From an uncultured Porphyromonadaceae bacterium (GTDB taxonomy: Bacteria > Bacteroidota > Bacteroidia > Bacteroidales > Muribaculaceae), in the NCBI GenBank assembly GCA_947177145.1, contig CAMWTL010000002.1:1-42167 (forward strand): a DNA stretch of 42,167 nucleotides, given 5' to 3'. This document shows, piece after piece, positions 17,186 to 27,076 of this stretch. Under the pieces are notes generated by a model. The model was not told where the DNA came from. It ran no database searches and was given only the letters and a program-made list of their open reading frames with translations. How positions within the stretch are numbered: the stretch's first letter is position 1; each line of letters opens with the position of its first letter. The translations under genes and the position numbers were made by a program.

Positions 17186-18913
17186 TTAGTCGATTGTCTC
17201 GGCATTGGAGGCATATAGTCCCACCATCGTACCCGTGAAGCCACCGGCTTCTGCTGTGGAGGTGAATCCGGCGTCGACACCCTCGGCAAGGCTCTGCCAG
17301 TTCTTTCCACCGTCGGTAGAATAATGGAAACCATATTTCAGACCGTTACCCGAGATTCTGAAATCCACCGCCGAGAGATCAGCTTCCACAGGCACCTCTG
17401 CGATGGTGTGACTGCCGTCTTCGGCAATCTTGCGCACCTCGAGTTTATGGACATCGCCGTTCTTGGTGCGGGCAAGGAGGTATTGGTGGGTCTCATCTTT
17501 CAGAAGGAGCATACCGGCAAGCTGGCTGTCGTTCTCCGGGAGGAAGGTCATATGAGTGTCGGCGGTGAAGTTGTGGTGATGCAGACGACGGCACACATAC
17601 GGGAGCGGCTGCTTCGAGGTAGACTTCACATCGGCACACTTGATGGTGAGATGGCCGGGATTGTCGGTGAGGGAATAGTAGTCGGTGGCAGGGCCGCGGA
17701 GAGTAAGCCAAGCCTGGTCGAGAGTAGAATCATTAAACTGATCGTCGCGCTCGAAGTTTCCGAAAGTAAGATTCTCATTTCTTGTCACACCGGGCTTCTC
17801 AACTACCAAGGGGACAGTCTCACCGTTCTCAACGAATACGGGCCATTTGTCATCAGTCCATTTCACGGGGAGCATAAATGTCTCGCGGCCGAGATTCTCC
17901 TTGTTGCCGGCTACAGGACGGCAAGCCAAGAATACGCCCCACCATTCGCCTTCGGGAGTCTGAACGAGATCGGCATGACCGGCACAGGTCACGGGATTCT
18001 CACGGCTCGGGTCGAGGGTGCGCTGAGTGAGGATAGGATTACCTGAATAAGGGGTATAGGGACCGAAAGGTGTCGGACCGCGATAAATAACCTCGCTATG
18101 CCAATCGCTCGTGCCGCCCTCGGCAGTCATCAGATAATATGTGCCGTCTACATTATAAATATGAGGGCCTTCACACCAGATGGGTTTCTCCTCGGGGCGG
18201 CAGCCTTTGTTGACTACGATCTTGCGCTCGCCTACACACTTGTCGGTAGCAGGGTCGAACTCAACCACACGTACGGTGCGGTGGCCGGGATACTCAGGCT
18301 TATAGTCGGGAGCGTCGTCGTTGTTGACGATATAGCCCTTACCATCCTTGTCGAAGAAGAAAGCGGGGTCGATGCCCTGCACTTCGGGAAGCATGATCGG
18401 GTCGCTCCAGTCGCCATAGGGGTCTTTGGTCTTCACGAAGAAGTTACCGTCACCCACATTGGTGGTGATCATGTAGTAGGTCTCGTTGGCTGGATTGTAG
18501 GCGATGTCGGGCGCAAAGATGCCGCCGCTCACATGCTGCTTCTCCATGTTGCGAAGCTGTGAAGGACGGTCAAGAATATGCCCCACCTGTTCCCAGTTGA
18601 CGAGATCGCGGCTATGGAACAAGGGAACCCCCGGATAGAATGTGAAAGACGACAGAGCTAAGAAGTAATCCCCCTTACCGTTGGTAGTGATCGACGGGTC
18701 GGAATACCAACCGGCGAGCACCGGATTGTAGAAGGAACTTTCTCCCGGAAGAGGATTGGCTTTGTAGTAGTCATCCTGACCGGTGTAGTGGAACGAATCG
18801 AAAATCGCCACCGAACTCTGAGGCTCCACACCCTTCGAGGATGCCTTGCAGCCTCCCAAGATCGACAAGGGAAGCAGAAGAGCCGTCATAGCTGTCAGGG
18901 TTAGATGTTTCAT
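17186..18913 (-). CDS. GH43-family glycosidase (beta-xylosidase / alpha-L-arabinofuranosidase) with C-terminal beta-sandwich domain, lipoprotein
   Basis: Lipobox SILGGC; FYNPVLAGWYSDPSITTNGKGDYFLALSSFTFYPGVPLFHSRDLVNWEQVGH, GGIFAPDIAYN, GIDPAFFFD, WCEGPHIYN. Ends 40 nt from xusA start. Confidence 0.9.
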   Translation of the reverse strand: MKHLTLTAMTALLLPLSILGGCKASSKGVEPQSSVAIFDSFHYTGQDDYYKANPLPGESSFYNPVLAGWYSDPSITTNGKGDYFLALSSFTFYPGVPLFHSRDLVNWEQVGHILDRPSQLRNMEKQHVSGGIFAPDIAYNPANETYYMITTNVGDGNFFVKTKDPYGDWSDPIMLPEVQGIDPAFFFDKDGKGYIVNNDDAPDYKPEYPGHRTVRVVEFDPATDKCVGERKIVVNKGCRPEEKPIWCEGPHIYNVDGTYYLMTAEGGTSDWHSEVIYRGPTPFGPYTPYSGNPILTQRTLDPSRENPVTCAGHADLVQTPEGEWWGVFLACRPVAGNKENLGRETFMLPVKWTDDKWPVFVENGETVPLVVEKPGVTRNENLTFGNFERDDQFNDSTLDQAWLTLRGPATDYYSLTDNPGHLTIKCADVKSTSKQPLPYVCRRLHHHNFTADTHMTFLPENDSQLAGMLLLKDETHQYLLARTKNGDVHKLEVRKIAEDGSHTIAEVPVEADLSAVDFRISGNGLKYGFHYSTDGGKNWQSLAEGVDAGFTSTAEAGGFTGTMVGLYASNAETID

Positions 18914-18959
18914 GTGTTGGTGAAGTTTTTATTGGTTATTGTTCATAATTTTCACAATG

Positions 18960-18990
18960 CAAAATTATACCTTTGCAAAGCAAGAGGCAA
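18960..18990 (-). promoter_or_regulatory. Bacteroidetes-type promoter for the GH43-xusABCDE-xyn10 operon
   Basis: Reverse complement: TTG (18988-18990) - N20 - TAATTTTG (18960-18967), about 47 nt upstream of the GH43 ATG. Confidence 0.6.
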
Positions 18991-19175
18991 CTAATTGAAT
19001 CTTTAATACATTCCTATTTGTAATAATACTCAAAAAGAGTGTCGCAAAGACATTCGCATTCGTAACATCAAACTGATACATTTTCCATAAGTCTTTACAT
19101 ACCACTGCCTTATTTCTTGGCTTAGAAATCTCCCCGGCAGTACTTCAAATGCTAATCGGTAAGGGGAGGTGAAAA

Positions 19176-19212
19176 TTGACACACCCCTTTCCAAGAAAAG
19201 AGGTGTGTCAAA
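19176..19212 (-). terminator. Terminator-like hairpin downstream of the second GH43
   Basis: ttgacacacc...aaaagaggtgtgtcaa: 10-bp perfect outer stem plus an imperfect inner stem, just past the stop at 19243. Confidence 0.6.
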
Positions 19213-19242
19213 GATTGCAAATTTTGTATTGTAAGGCTGTTA

Positions 19243-20856
19243 TCAGAGAGAAGATTCGGGGGTAGAGAGACGGAACCAGTCGACATCCACATAGCCGCCG
19301 GGTTGGTCGGTAGCATAGTTAAATATGGCGTAGCGAGTGCCCATAAAGAAGCGGCGATAATCAAATACCATCTTGAAAGGCTTCCCTATCTTATGCCATT
19401 CGTTGCCGTCGAAGCTATAGCTGAAGGTTGCCATATCCTGACCGGGATTGAAATCGGTGTCGATGGCAAACCATACGGAATCGCCATTGAAGGGTATTCT
19501 CTCCCATTCCTCATCCACAGTCTTGGCAACGGTGTGACCCTCACCCATGACCATCGACGAGCTTCCGCATACTATATATTTCCCGTCAGGATTCTGCTCC
19601 ACGGTAAGCAATCCGCTGTCGCCGTTGAAGGCTGCGAATCCTGCCCGGTCGCCCGGTTTCATACCGGAAGTCTCAAGCTTGACCGCACCCCTTTCCATAG
19701 GGCCTGTCATGCGCTGGCTGATGGTGTTGCGTGCCTCATATAGATTTGTGACCGGCTTAGTGGTGTGGAGGCGAAGATAGCCATCACGGTCGGTGAGTGA
19801 CCAAGCGTCGTCAACCGGGTTATGGTTCCACTGCCAGAGTATAGACTTCTTACCGTTGGAAAACTCGTCGGAACTGTTGACACAGGCATTAGGATTAGGC
19901 ACTATCGTCTTTTCAACCTTTGCGGGCACTTTGCCGTCGGCATCGCCCAACATCGGCACATCACCCTCCCAATGACAGGGATTAAGGGTAAGAACACGTC
20001 CTACACCTCCACGGTCTTGGAATATCATACCCCAGAAATTGCCTTCCGTATCATCCACAAGGCAGCCCTGACCCACATAGGGAAAGCCGCCGAACTGTGA
20101 TTCGAGCACCACGTGCTTCTCATACGGTCCGGTAACGTTGTCAGCCACATAGCATAACTGGCGGCGCGGTTTACCGGCAGGCCATGAGATAACGAAGGCA
20201 TAGTATTTACCATTATATTTCACCACGCGACTACCCTCATGAAGCCCCATCTCCTCAGCGTCGGGGAAAATCACCACCTGATCTATCCCCCCCTCCTTAA
20301 CACCTGAAAAATCGGAATTAAGCTCTCTAAGACGAATTTCACCGCCGTTGTAGAAGACATATACACGGTCATCATCGTCAATGAGGAGCGAAGCATCGTG
20401 GAAATGATTGGTGCGGGTCACTAATTCCCACGGTCCGGCGGGATCAGTGGCAGTGTATATATAGGAGCGGTAAGGCTGATCGTTGGGTGAGAAAAGCACA
20501 TAGAACCGTCCGTTATGATAGCGGATGGAGGTAGCCCATTGTCCCTTGCCGTATACTGTTCCTCCCTCCAAATCGTATCGGGGAAGGTCAGTAAGTTTAT
20601 CGAACACATAGCCGATTGTCTCCCAATTCACGAGGTCGCGTGAGCGCATAACGGGGCAACCCGGCATCAGATGCATAGTAGTACTCACCATATAGAAATC
20701 ATCTCCTACACGGATCACATCGGGGTCAGGCACATCCGCCCAAATCACAGGGTTATGAAAAAACCCCTTCTCCCCTGCATGAAGCGGAGAGAAGGGGATT
20801 GTAGCGAGCAATATCGCCGTTCCTGAAACAATCTTTAATTTCCTTGAGATATGCAT
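19243..20856 (-). CDS. GH43-family glycosidase (resembles subfamily 12; arabinofuranosidase/xylosidase), secreted
   Basis: FHNPVIWADVPDPDVIRVGDDFYMVSTTMHLMPGCPVMRSRDLVNWETIGYVFD, GQWATSIRYHNGRFYVLFSPND, HDASLLIDDDDRVYVFYNG; signal peptide at N-terminus. Confidence 0.92.
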   Translation of the reverse strand: MHISRKLKIVSGTAILLATIPFSPLHAGEKGFFHNPVIWADVPDPDVIRVGDDFYMVSTTMHLMPGCPVMRSRDLVNWETIGYVFDKLTDLPRYDLEGGTVYGKGQWATSIRYHNGRFYVLFSPNDQPYRSYIYTATDPAGPWELVTRTNHFHDASLLIDDDDRVYVFYNGGEIRLRELNSDFSGVKEGGIDQVVIFPDAEEMGLHEGSRVVKYNGKYYAFVISWPAGKPRRQLCYVADNVTGPYEKHVVLESQFGGFPYVGQGCLVDDTEGNFWGMIFQDRGGVGRVLTLNPCHWEGDVPMLGDADGKVPAKVEKTIVPNPNACVNSSDEFSNGKKSILWQWNHNPVDDAWSLTDRDGYLRLHTTKPVTNLYEARNTISQRMTGPMERGAVKLETSGMKPGDRAGFAAFNGDSGLLTVEQNPDGKYIVCGSSSMVMGEGHTVAKTVDEEWERIPFNGDSVWFAIDTDFNPGQDMATFSYSFDGNEWHKIGKPFKMVFDYRRFFMGTRYAIFNYATDQPGGYVDVDWFRLSTPESSL

Positions 20857-21027
20857 TTGATCAGATTTTGAGGTTAATAATCCGGTTGTGACAACCGGGA
20901 CTTTAATTGAATTTTAACCTGTTCTATTATTCTAACTAACCTATACTATTTTTTATGGGACTTCAAAATATCATGTTATATTAGAAGAATCTCCGGAAGG
21001 GGTTTACCCGTCTGAATTTCTCTGATG

Positions 21028-21035
21028 CAAAATTA
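21028..21035 (-). promoter_or_regulatory. Candidate -7 box (TAATTTTG) for the second GH43
   Basis: Plus-strand gatgcaaaattacaaat; about 170 nt upstream of the ATG; no clear -33. Confidence 0.35.
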
Positions 21036-21152
21036 CAAATAATTCACAAGGGGGGCGTTAAAGGAAGTTGCAGCGACATTCCTACATGTGAGGGTAAGAT
21101 ACGGAATCGTAACATTCTGATGCCGCATTGTATCATTTCCTTATTTACCCTA

Positions 21153-22772
21153 TTATTTATGAGGATTTTCTAAAATTTTAGCAGCCACACGTGTGCCCGG
21201 TGTTTTCTTGTCGCGGGGATGAATATCGTTCCATTCGCCCACATCGCCGTTAAGAATCCACCATGCATCAGTGGTCTCATCGGCTGCCTTACGCTGTGCC
21301 TCGCGCATCTCCTGCCACGATTTACGTCCATAGGTGTCGGAGGGATGCAGGAAATCGGCAAGTTCGACTATAAAGAAAGGCAATTGCTCATCGCCAAACT
21401 TATCACGCCAATCGTTAATAAGCGATTTCATCAGGGCAGTGTATTCATTACGGATGTCTACATCCGATTCTCCCTGATACCATACCACCCCACGGAAGGG
21501 GAAATTCAGCATCGGAGCGATAAGCCCGTTATACAATACAGTCGGAGTCTGGAAGAAATCCGTCACACCGGGCGTGGGAGGCATGGGAGTGCCTGTACGG
21601 TGCAACCAATCCCCTTCAAGGCTTATCTCCTCACCGTCGGTGAATATGAACTTATGGGGCTTTTCCTCTACGAAATGTGGCACACCACCATTGCTGACTA
21701 CCCTTACAGTCACAACATTATCGCCTTCACGGAGCACTCCGGCAGGCACCTTATATATGCGGGGAGGATATTGATAGGCAGTGAAGCCTACAAACTTGCC
21801 ATTTACCCATACGGAATCGGCATCAACGATACAGCCAAGACGCAATTCCGCCTCTTGTCCTGCCTTGTCGGCACCTACGTTGACATGTCGGCGCAGCCAG
21901 TGTGAGCCGTTGACAGGCTTGCCGTTACTGCTACCCCACTCTTTCCCGAGCAAAGGCGTAACGGTCCACGATGAATCGTCGAGAGTAGGGCTATTCCACT
22001 TCTCACCCTTATTTCCGGGGTCATTCTTGCTTGTGACATCATACCAAAGCTGCTGCGCACGTCGCTCTGCAGCTTCAAGACCGTTGCGATACCGATCATC
22101 CTCTGCTATTCGGAGTCTACCCTCCCTCACAGGATAATCCTTTACGGCATCTTCGCTTATCCACGCCTCGATACGCGAACCTCCCCAGCTTGAATTTATG
22201 ACTCCTACGGGGACGTGACCGTTTTTCTCATAAAGGTCTCGTGCCATAAACCAGACAAGCGCACCGAAACGGTCGTTGGTGCCGGGCACCGCCTGTTTCC
22301 ACTCCGCTTTCGACACATCGTCACGCCCGCCGTGAAAAGCATACTCCTTCGGCGTCTTAAATTCCCTAATCATAGGATTGGTATAGGTGTCTGACTCCTC
22401 ACTGAAGAAATCGCGTACACGACTTACGGGAAGCTCCATATTGCTCTGTCCGGAGCAAAGATATAGATCACCTATCAGTACATCATTGACATTCTTATCG
22501 TTTACCGTCAACACATAGGGACCTCCGGCTTTCATAGCGGGTAGTGCCACACTCCAAGTACTGTCAGCGGCCACCGTCGTAGCAGCTTTCTTTTTGTTGA
22601 GAGAGACGGCTACCGTCTCACCGGGAAGACCCTTTCCCCATATCTTGAGGGGCAAGCCGCGCTGGAATACCACACCGTCGGAAATCACCGAAGGTAGTGT
22701 CACCTCACCCCTTATCCCCATAAAACCGCCGGAGAGCAGGAGTGCAGACAAAGTAATAATTTTGAGATTCAT
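21153..22772 (-). CDS. SASA-type (sialate O-acetylesterase-like / CE20-like) carbohydrate acetylesterase with inserted jelly-roll domain
   Basis: DVLIGDLYLCSGQSNMELPVSRV, GVVWYQGESDVDI, NDIHPRDK; insertion SHWLRRHVNVGADKAGQEAELRLGCIVDADSVWVNGKFVGFTAYQYPPRIYKVP looks like a sugar-binding jelly roll. Start set at 22772 (MNLKIITLSALLLSGG); the ORF-track start at 22838 would overlap the HTCS gene. Confidence 0.85.
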   Translation of the reverse strand: MNLKIITLSALLLSGGFMGIRGEVTLPSVISDGVVFQRGLPLKIWGKGLPGETVAVSLNKKKAATTVAADSTWSVALPAMKAGGPYVLTVNDKNVNDVLIGDLYLCSGQSNMELPVSRVRDFFSEESDTYTNPMIREFKTPKEYAFHGGRDDVSKAEWKQAVPGTNDRFGALVWFMARDLYEKNGHVPVGVINSSWGGSRIEAWISEDAVKDYPVREGRLRIAEDDRYRNGLEAAERRAQQLWYDVTSKNDPGNKGEKWNSPTLDDSSWTVTPLLGKEWGSSNGKPVNGSHWLRRHVNVGADKAGQEAELRLGCIVDADSVWVNGKFVGFTAYQYPPRIYKVPAGVLREGDNVVTVRVVSNGGVPHFVEEKPHKFIFTDGEEISLEGDWLHRTGTPMPPTPGVTDFFQTPTVLYNGLIAPMLNFPFRGVVWYQGESDVDIRNEYTALMKSLINDWRDKFGDEQLPFFIVELADFLHPSDTYGRKSWQEMREAQRKAADETTDAWWILNGDVGEWNDIHPRDKKTPGTRVAAKILENPHK

Positions 22773-22782
22773 ATGCAATGAG

Positions 22783-25700
22783 TTATTTGATAGCCGGATC
22801 ACGCGGTTCGGCAGTGTCGGGAAGTTGTCCGGACTCATACCCGTCGCGATATTCGGATGGTGTAAATCCGGTAAAGCTCTTAAAGATGGTAGAGAAATGA
22901 GGCTGGGAAGTAAAACCTACCTTATAGGCAACCTGTGTCACAGCCACGTCGCCTTTACGAAGAAGTTCACACGCCCTGCGAATCCGGATTGTGCGCACAA
23001 AATCACTTGGGGTCATACCCACCATATCCTTCATCTTACGATGGAGATGGGCACGGCTCAGACCGACATCGGAAGCCAACTTCTCCACATTGAGCTTTGG
23101 ATCCTCTATATTCTGGTCGATAATCTTCAGCACACGCTCAAGAAGAGCCTCATCGTTGCCCTTCATCTCAGGAGCGGAAATCTTTCCTTCGGTGTCTTGT
23201 GTGCCTGAGAACTTACCTTTCATACGCAGACGGTTATCTATGAGATTATCTACCAACGCCTCAAGTTCCTCGATATGGAAAGGCTTACCTAAATAGCCGT
23301 CGGCACCACGGTCCCATCCTGCCATACGGTCGGTGATGTCCTGTTTCGAACTTAGCAGCACAACGGGAATATGATGGGTATCGGCGTTTTTCTTCAGCCT
23401 ATGAAGCAGGGTCAGACCGTCAACCCCGGGCATCATAACATCGCTGATAATCAAATCCGGGGCACTCTCAGCTATCATACGCAGAGCCTCACCGCCATCA
23501 GATGCACTTTTCACCTTGAAATGCCTGCGGAAATGCCCGGAGATATATTCCCGAAGCTCCGTGTCATCGTCAACCACCAAAATTGTCTTTTGACCGTTAG
23601 ACTTCGGCTGACGAACAGGTGTCTCGCCACCGGATACCGTAGTGGGCAATATCACGTCTCTCATGCCCTGAGCTTCACCGGCAGACGATTCCACCCGCTC
23701 ATCGGGAGAGTATGCCTCCGGATCAACGGGAAGCGACACTGAGAAGACGCTGCCTTTCACGCCGTCGGTACGGTTGCGTCCGGAGATTTTGCCGTGATGG
23801 AACTCCACTAAGCGTCGGCAAAGGTCAAGCCCTATGCCGAAACCGTTTTTGGTAGAACCGGCATCGTCACGCCCCTGATAGAAGCGTTCAAAAAGACGCT
23901 GCTCGGTCTTGGAATCGAGACCGATGCCACTGTCTATGACACTCACTTCCACCACCTCTCCGATTTCCGGATTGTCGCCTAAAGTGTTCTTCACGACTAT
24001 AGAGCCACCCTCGGGAGTATATTTGATTGCATTGGAAATGAGATTAACAAGAATCTTGTCGAAGTTGGGACGGTCTACCCATATGGACGGCAAGTCTTCC
24101 GCTGCCTCAAAGGTCAATGTCTGACCTTTCTCCTCAGCCTGAGGCTTAAACATATCCACAAGTTCGCTCACAAAGGCATTCATATCAGTGAGACGACAAG
24201 CCAACTGCATCTTGCCCTTCTCCAACTTCCTGATTTCAAGAAGCTGGTTGACAAGACTGAGTATACGCTGCGAATTTCGGTGCATGGTCTTTAGCTTCAT
24301 CTTCACATCATTGTTGAAAGGCTCTTTCATCAACGATTCAAGTGGACTCATAATGAGGGTAATCGGTGAGCGTATATCGTGTGAAATGTCCATAAAGAAC
24401 TTTATACGGTCGGCATCCTCCTGCGACTGACGCTTCTTCCTGAGCACCTGATACAGCAACAGGAGCACGAATATAAATAGCAGCCAATAGATAGCCTTAG
24501 CCCACCATGAAAGATACCAAGGTGTGGAGATATGTATATCCACAGCAAGGGGCTCAGACACAAGACCATTCTCAAGAGCCTGTATCGTGAGAACATATTT
24601 ACCGGGGTCAAGATGAGGAAGATATATCATGGCATCGCCCGGAGGTGTGAAGTTCCAATCGTTACTATATCCCTTAAGCTGCCAGCGATAGCCGACGTTC
24701 GACCCGTCACGGAAATCCATAGTCGTGAGGCGCAGGGTAAGGGAGTTGGATTTATAAGGAAGATAGAGTGCATCAGGACGCATCGGCTGACCCTCTACAA
24801 GAGGTCGATTTGTCAATTTATCGGATGGTGAAAGTCTATGGCCGTTCATATATACACCTGAAATCCTTATGTCGCTACCGAAACCGGGAGCCAACACAGT
24901 TTCCGGAGAGAAGTAAGTGACACCCAAATTACTTCCCATATAGATGCCTTTGCCATTGTCGGTGGCACTGATATGCCCGAAGGCATTCTCCACCAATCCG
25001 TAGCCACCATGGAAAGAGACTATCGTACTGTCGGAAGGATTCAAATAAGACAATCCATGCAGAGTAGCTATCCAAAGATTACCGTCTTTATCTTTAGCAA
25101 TATCTCGTATATCGTTAGATACTAAACCATCAGCAGTAGTATATTTCTTATCGACACGATTGTCGGAATTGAGCATCAGCAGCCCATGACTCGTGCCCAC
25201 AGCCACATTACCCCCCTCTGTCTCTTCGACGGCATAACACGCACCGGAAAGGAACGGGGTCTGGTCGACAGCCACAAGGGAATCTCCCTTAAGATCGAAG
25301 CAAGCAAGACCACCAAAAAGCCCCATCCATATCTTATCGTCGGAAGAGCGGCAGAGACTTGCCACATAGGAATTGGTGAGCTTGTTGCCGTCGCCGTCAA
25401 TAGGTAGGAATTTACGCTCACCCGTCTTCTGATTATAACGCATCACCCCTACTCCATGTATGGCGACAAACAATTCGTCACCGTAACCGGGAGCCACATA
25501 TATATTTGGGAATGTGGCATTAATGTCAAGCAGACGCTTCAGATTACCATCCGGAAGCGACACTTCATAAAGACCGTCGTTAGCCATACCCACAATCAGC
25601 TTATCACCTGTCACCGTCAACGAATTGAGAGAGCCGGAGCCGGGGACGGCAATGGTCTTCAATAGCCTTCCGTCAAGCGACAGCATAGCAATGCGTTCCT

Positions 25701-26820
25701 TATCAAGCCCGACAAACACATTATCCTTCCAAGTGGCTACCGCATTAATGCCACCCGCAAAGTCGGGAAAGATGTCTATAAGTTTACGGTAAGTGAAAGG
25801 AAGGGGACGGGCAGGAATCATCACAAGTCCGTAATAGTTGCACCCCAACCATATATTGCCATCCGGAGAGCAATACACAGCTCCGATATTGGCTTTAGTA
25901 AGCGAGAGGAAAGGTGAATAAATATCAGAAAGGGGCTCCACAAGATTGGAATCGGAGTTTACACGCCACAATCCCTCACCGTGGGTGCCCACATATACCA
26001 GACCGTCGCGTTCGGTGGAAAGACGGGATATGTGTATCGGACGCACCGACGTAAGCGGTGTCACGGAGTTGTCACCCTTGACTTTTACCCGGAAAATACC
26101 GTTGACATCAGCCACGAGCACATTGCCATTGGAAGCCAGAGCCAAATCAGTGATATAGTTGTCGGTTACTTTCAGCAAGTGTGCCCTACCGTTAGGTTCT
26201 ATCACACATAAATCACCGTAGCGTGTGCCGGTATATACCCTCCCGTCCTTAGCACAAAGCACGGTGTTGAAATTCTTCTCCTCCTGCATATTCGGGAGAT
26301 AACGCACGGCAACAGGCGACCCAGATTCTTCGCTGATAATGTAAAGACCTATTCCGGAGACAAGGAATATCACCGTGCCGTCTGACATTTCATCAAGCGA
26401 AATGATATATCCATAGAAATTGAGGTAAGGAAGTTCTATGACCTTGAAGGTATCGGTGGCAGCATCGTAAAGATTGAGTCCATTGGCAGTGGCTGCCCAG
26501 ACACGTCCTTTCGAATCGCAAAGGAGGTCAAGGACGCGGTTATCGCTTATCGACCCCTCTACGGACGGATTGGAGGAGTAAGTATCGTAGCTGTTACCTT
26601 CAAAACGCAACAGCCCCCGGTCAGTACCGACCCAAAGGAAACCGTCGTGGTCTTGGCAAAAGGATGTATAGTCGGAAGCTACCGCTTCAGGGGCTGTAAA
26701 GAGCCATCCCGTATGCCAAGAAGAGGAGTTAATATTCTGAGAAGTCACCTGTGCTGTCGAGCTGCCACTCTTACCAAAGAGGGCAACAAGCACCAGTAGG
26801 ACGATTAGGAATTGTCTCAT
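22783..26820 (-). CDS. Hybrid two-component system sensor/regulator (HTCS)
   Basis: Two-component propeller repeats (GFLWVGTDRGLLRFEGNSYDTY, GNIWLGCNYYGL, GNLWIATLHGLSYL), Y_Y_Y domain, HisKA FMDISHDIRSPITLIMSPLESL, HATPase (NLISNAIKYTPEGGSI), REC (ILVVDDDTELREYI...DLIISDVMMPGVDGLTLL), C-terminal AraC HTH. Start may be 26841 (MHTNLST) or 26820 (MRQFLIV); the latter is preferred. Confidence 0.95.
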   Translation of the reverse strand: MRQFLIVLLVLVALFGKSGSSTAQVTSQNINSSSWHTGWLFTAPEAVASDYTSFCQDHDGFLWVGTDRGLLRFEGNSYDTYSSNPSVEGSISDNRVLDLLCDSKGRVWAATANGLNLYDAATDTFKVIELPYLNFYGYIISLDEMSDGTVIFLVSGIGLYIISEESGSPVAVRYLPNMQEEKNFNTVLCAKDGRVYTGTRYGDLCVIEPNGRAHLLKVTDNYITDLALASNGNVLVADVNGIFRVKVKGDNSVTPLTSVRPIHISRLSTERDGLVYVGTHGEGLWRVNSDSNLVEPLSDIYSPFLSLTKANIGAVYCSPDGNIWLGCNYYGLVMIPARPLPFTYRKLIDIFPDFAGGINAVATWKDNVFVGLDKERIAMLSLDGRLLKTIAVPGSGSLNSLTVTGDKLIVGMANDGLYEVSLPDGNLKRLLDINATFPNIYVAPGYGDELFVAIHGVGVMRYNQKTGERKFLPIDGDGNKLTNSYVASLCRSSDDKIWMGLFGGLACFDLKGDSLVAVDQTPFLSGACYAVEETEGGNVAVGTSHGLLMLNSDNRVDKKYTTADGLVSNDIRDIAKDKDGNLWIATLHGLSYLNPSDSTIVSFHGGYGLVENAFGHISATDNGKGIYMGSNLGVTYFSPETVLAPGFGSDIRISGVYMNGHRLSPSDKLTNRPLVEGQPMRPDALYLPYKSNSLTLRLTTMDFRDGSNVGYRWQLKGYSNDWNFTPPGDAMIYLPHLDPGKYVLTIQALENGLVSEPLAVDIHISTPWYLSWWAKAIYWLLFIFVLLLLYQVLRKKRQSQEDADRIKFFMDISHDIRSPITLIMSPLESLMKEPFNNDVKMKLKTMHRNSQRILSLVNQLLEIRKLEKGKMQLACRLTDMNAFVSELVDMFKPQAEEKGQTLTFEAAEDLPSIWVDRPNFDKILVNLISNAIKYTPEGGSIVVKNTLGDNPEIGEVVEVSVIDSGIGLDSKTEQRLFERFYQGRDDAGSTKNGFGIGLDLCRRLVEFHHGKISGRNRTDGVKGSVFSVSLPVDPEAYSPDERVESSAGEAQGMRDVILPTTVSGGETPVRQPKSNGQKTILVVDDDTELREYISGHFRRHFKVKSASDGGEALRMIAESAPDLIISDVMMPGVDGLTLLHRLKKNADTHHIPVVLLSSKQDITDRMAGWDRGADGYLGKPFHIEELEALVDNLIDNRLRMKGKFSGTQDTEGKISAPEMKGNDEALLERVLKIIDQNIEDPKLNVEKLASDVGLSRAHLHRKMKDMVGMTPSDFVRTIRIRRACELLRKGDVAVTQVAYKVGFTSQPHFSTIFKSFTGFTPSEYRDGYESGQLPDTAEPRDPAIK

Positions 26821-26903
26821 GGTGGATAGATTTGTATGCAAATTTACAAACTTTTCTTTACATCGTTATATAGCCCCACCCACATTTAATATGTCTAAAA
26901 ATG

Positions 26904-26911
26904 CAAAGTTA
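26904..26911 (-). promoter_or_regulatory. Candidate -7 box (TAACTTTG) for the HTCS gene
   Basis: Plus-strand caaagtta, about 85 nt upstream of the HTCS start. Confidence 0.4.
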
Positions 26912-27015
26912 CAAATATGTACGAAATTGAGACATATACAAATGTTGTCATCTTAAAACCAAAATCTTATAATACAGCTCACCTACGTAACTTTACGGTA
27001 TTGCAACACTATAGC

Positions 27016-27046
27016 TTTGAAATTTACCTGAATATTGCTAACTTTG
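27016..27046 (+). promoter_or_regulatory. Bacteroidetes-type promoter for the GH67-GH115-DUF6057 operon
   Basis: TTTG (27016-27019) - N19 - TAACTTTG (27039-27046). The ORF-track start at 27035 lies inside this promoter, supporting translation start at 27077. Confidence 0.7.
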
Positions 27047-27076
27047 CATAATAAGTATCTTTTCCATATCTGCACC

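Noticed and set aside
19152-19364. 70-aa minus-strand ORF overlapping the 3' end of the second GH43
   Set aside because: Out of frame with the GH43 gene and spans its terminator hairpin; no recognisable product.
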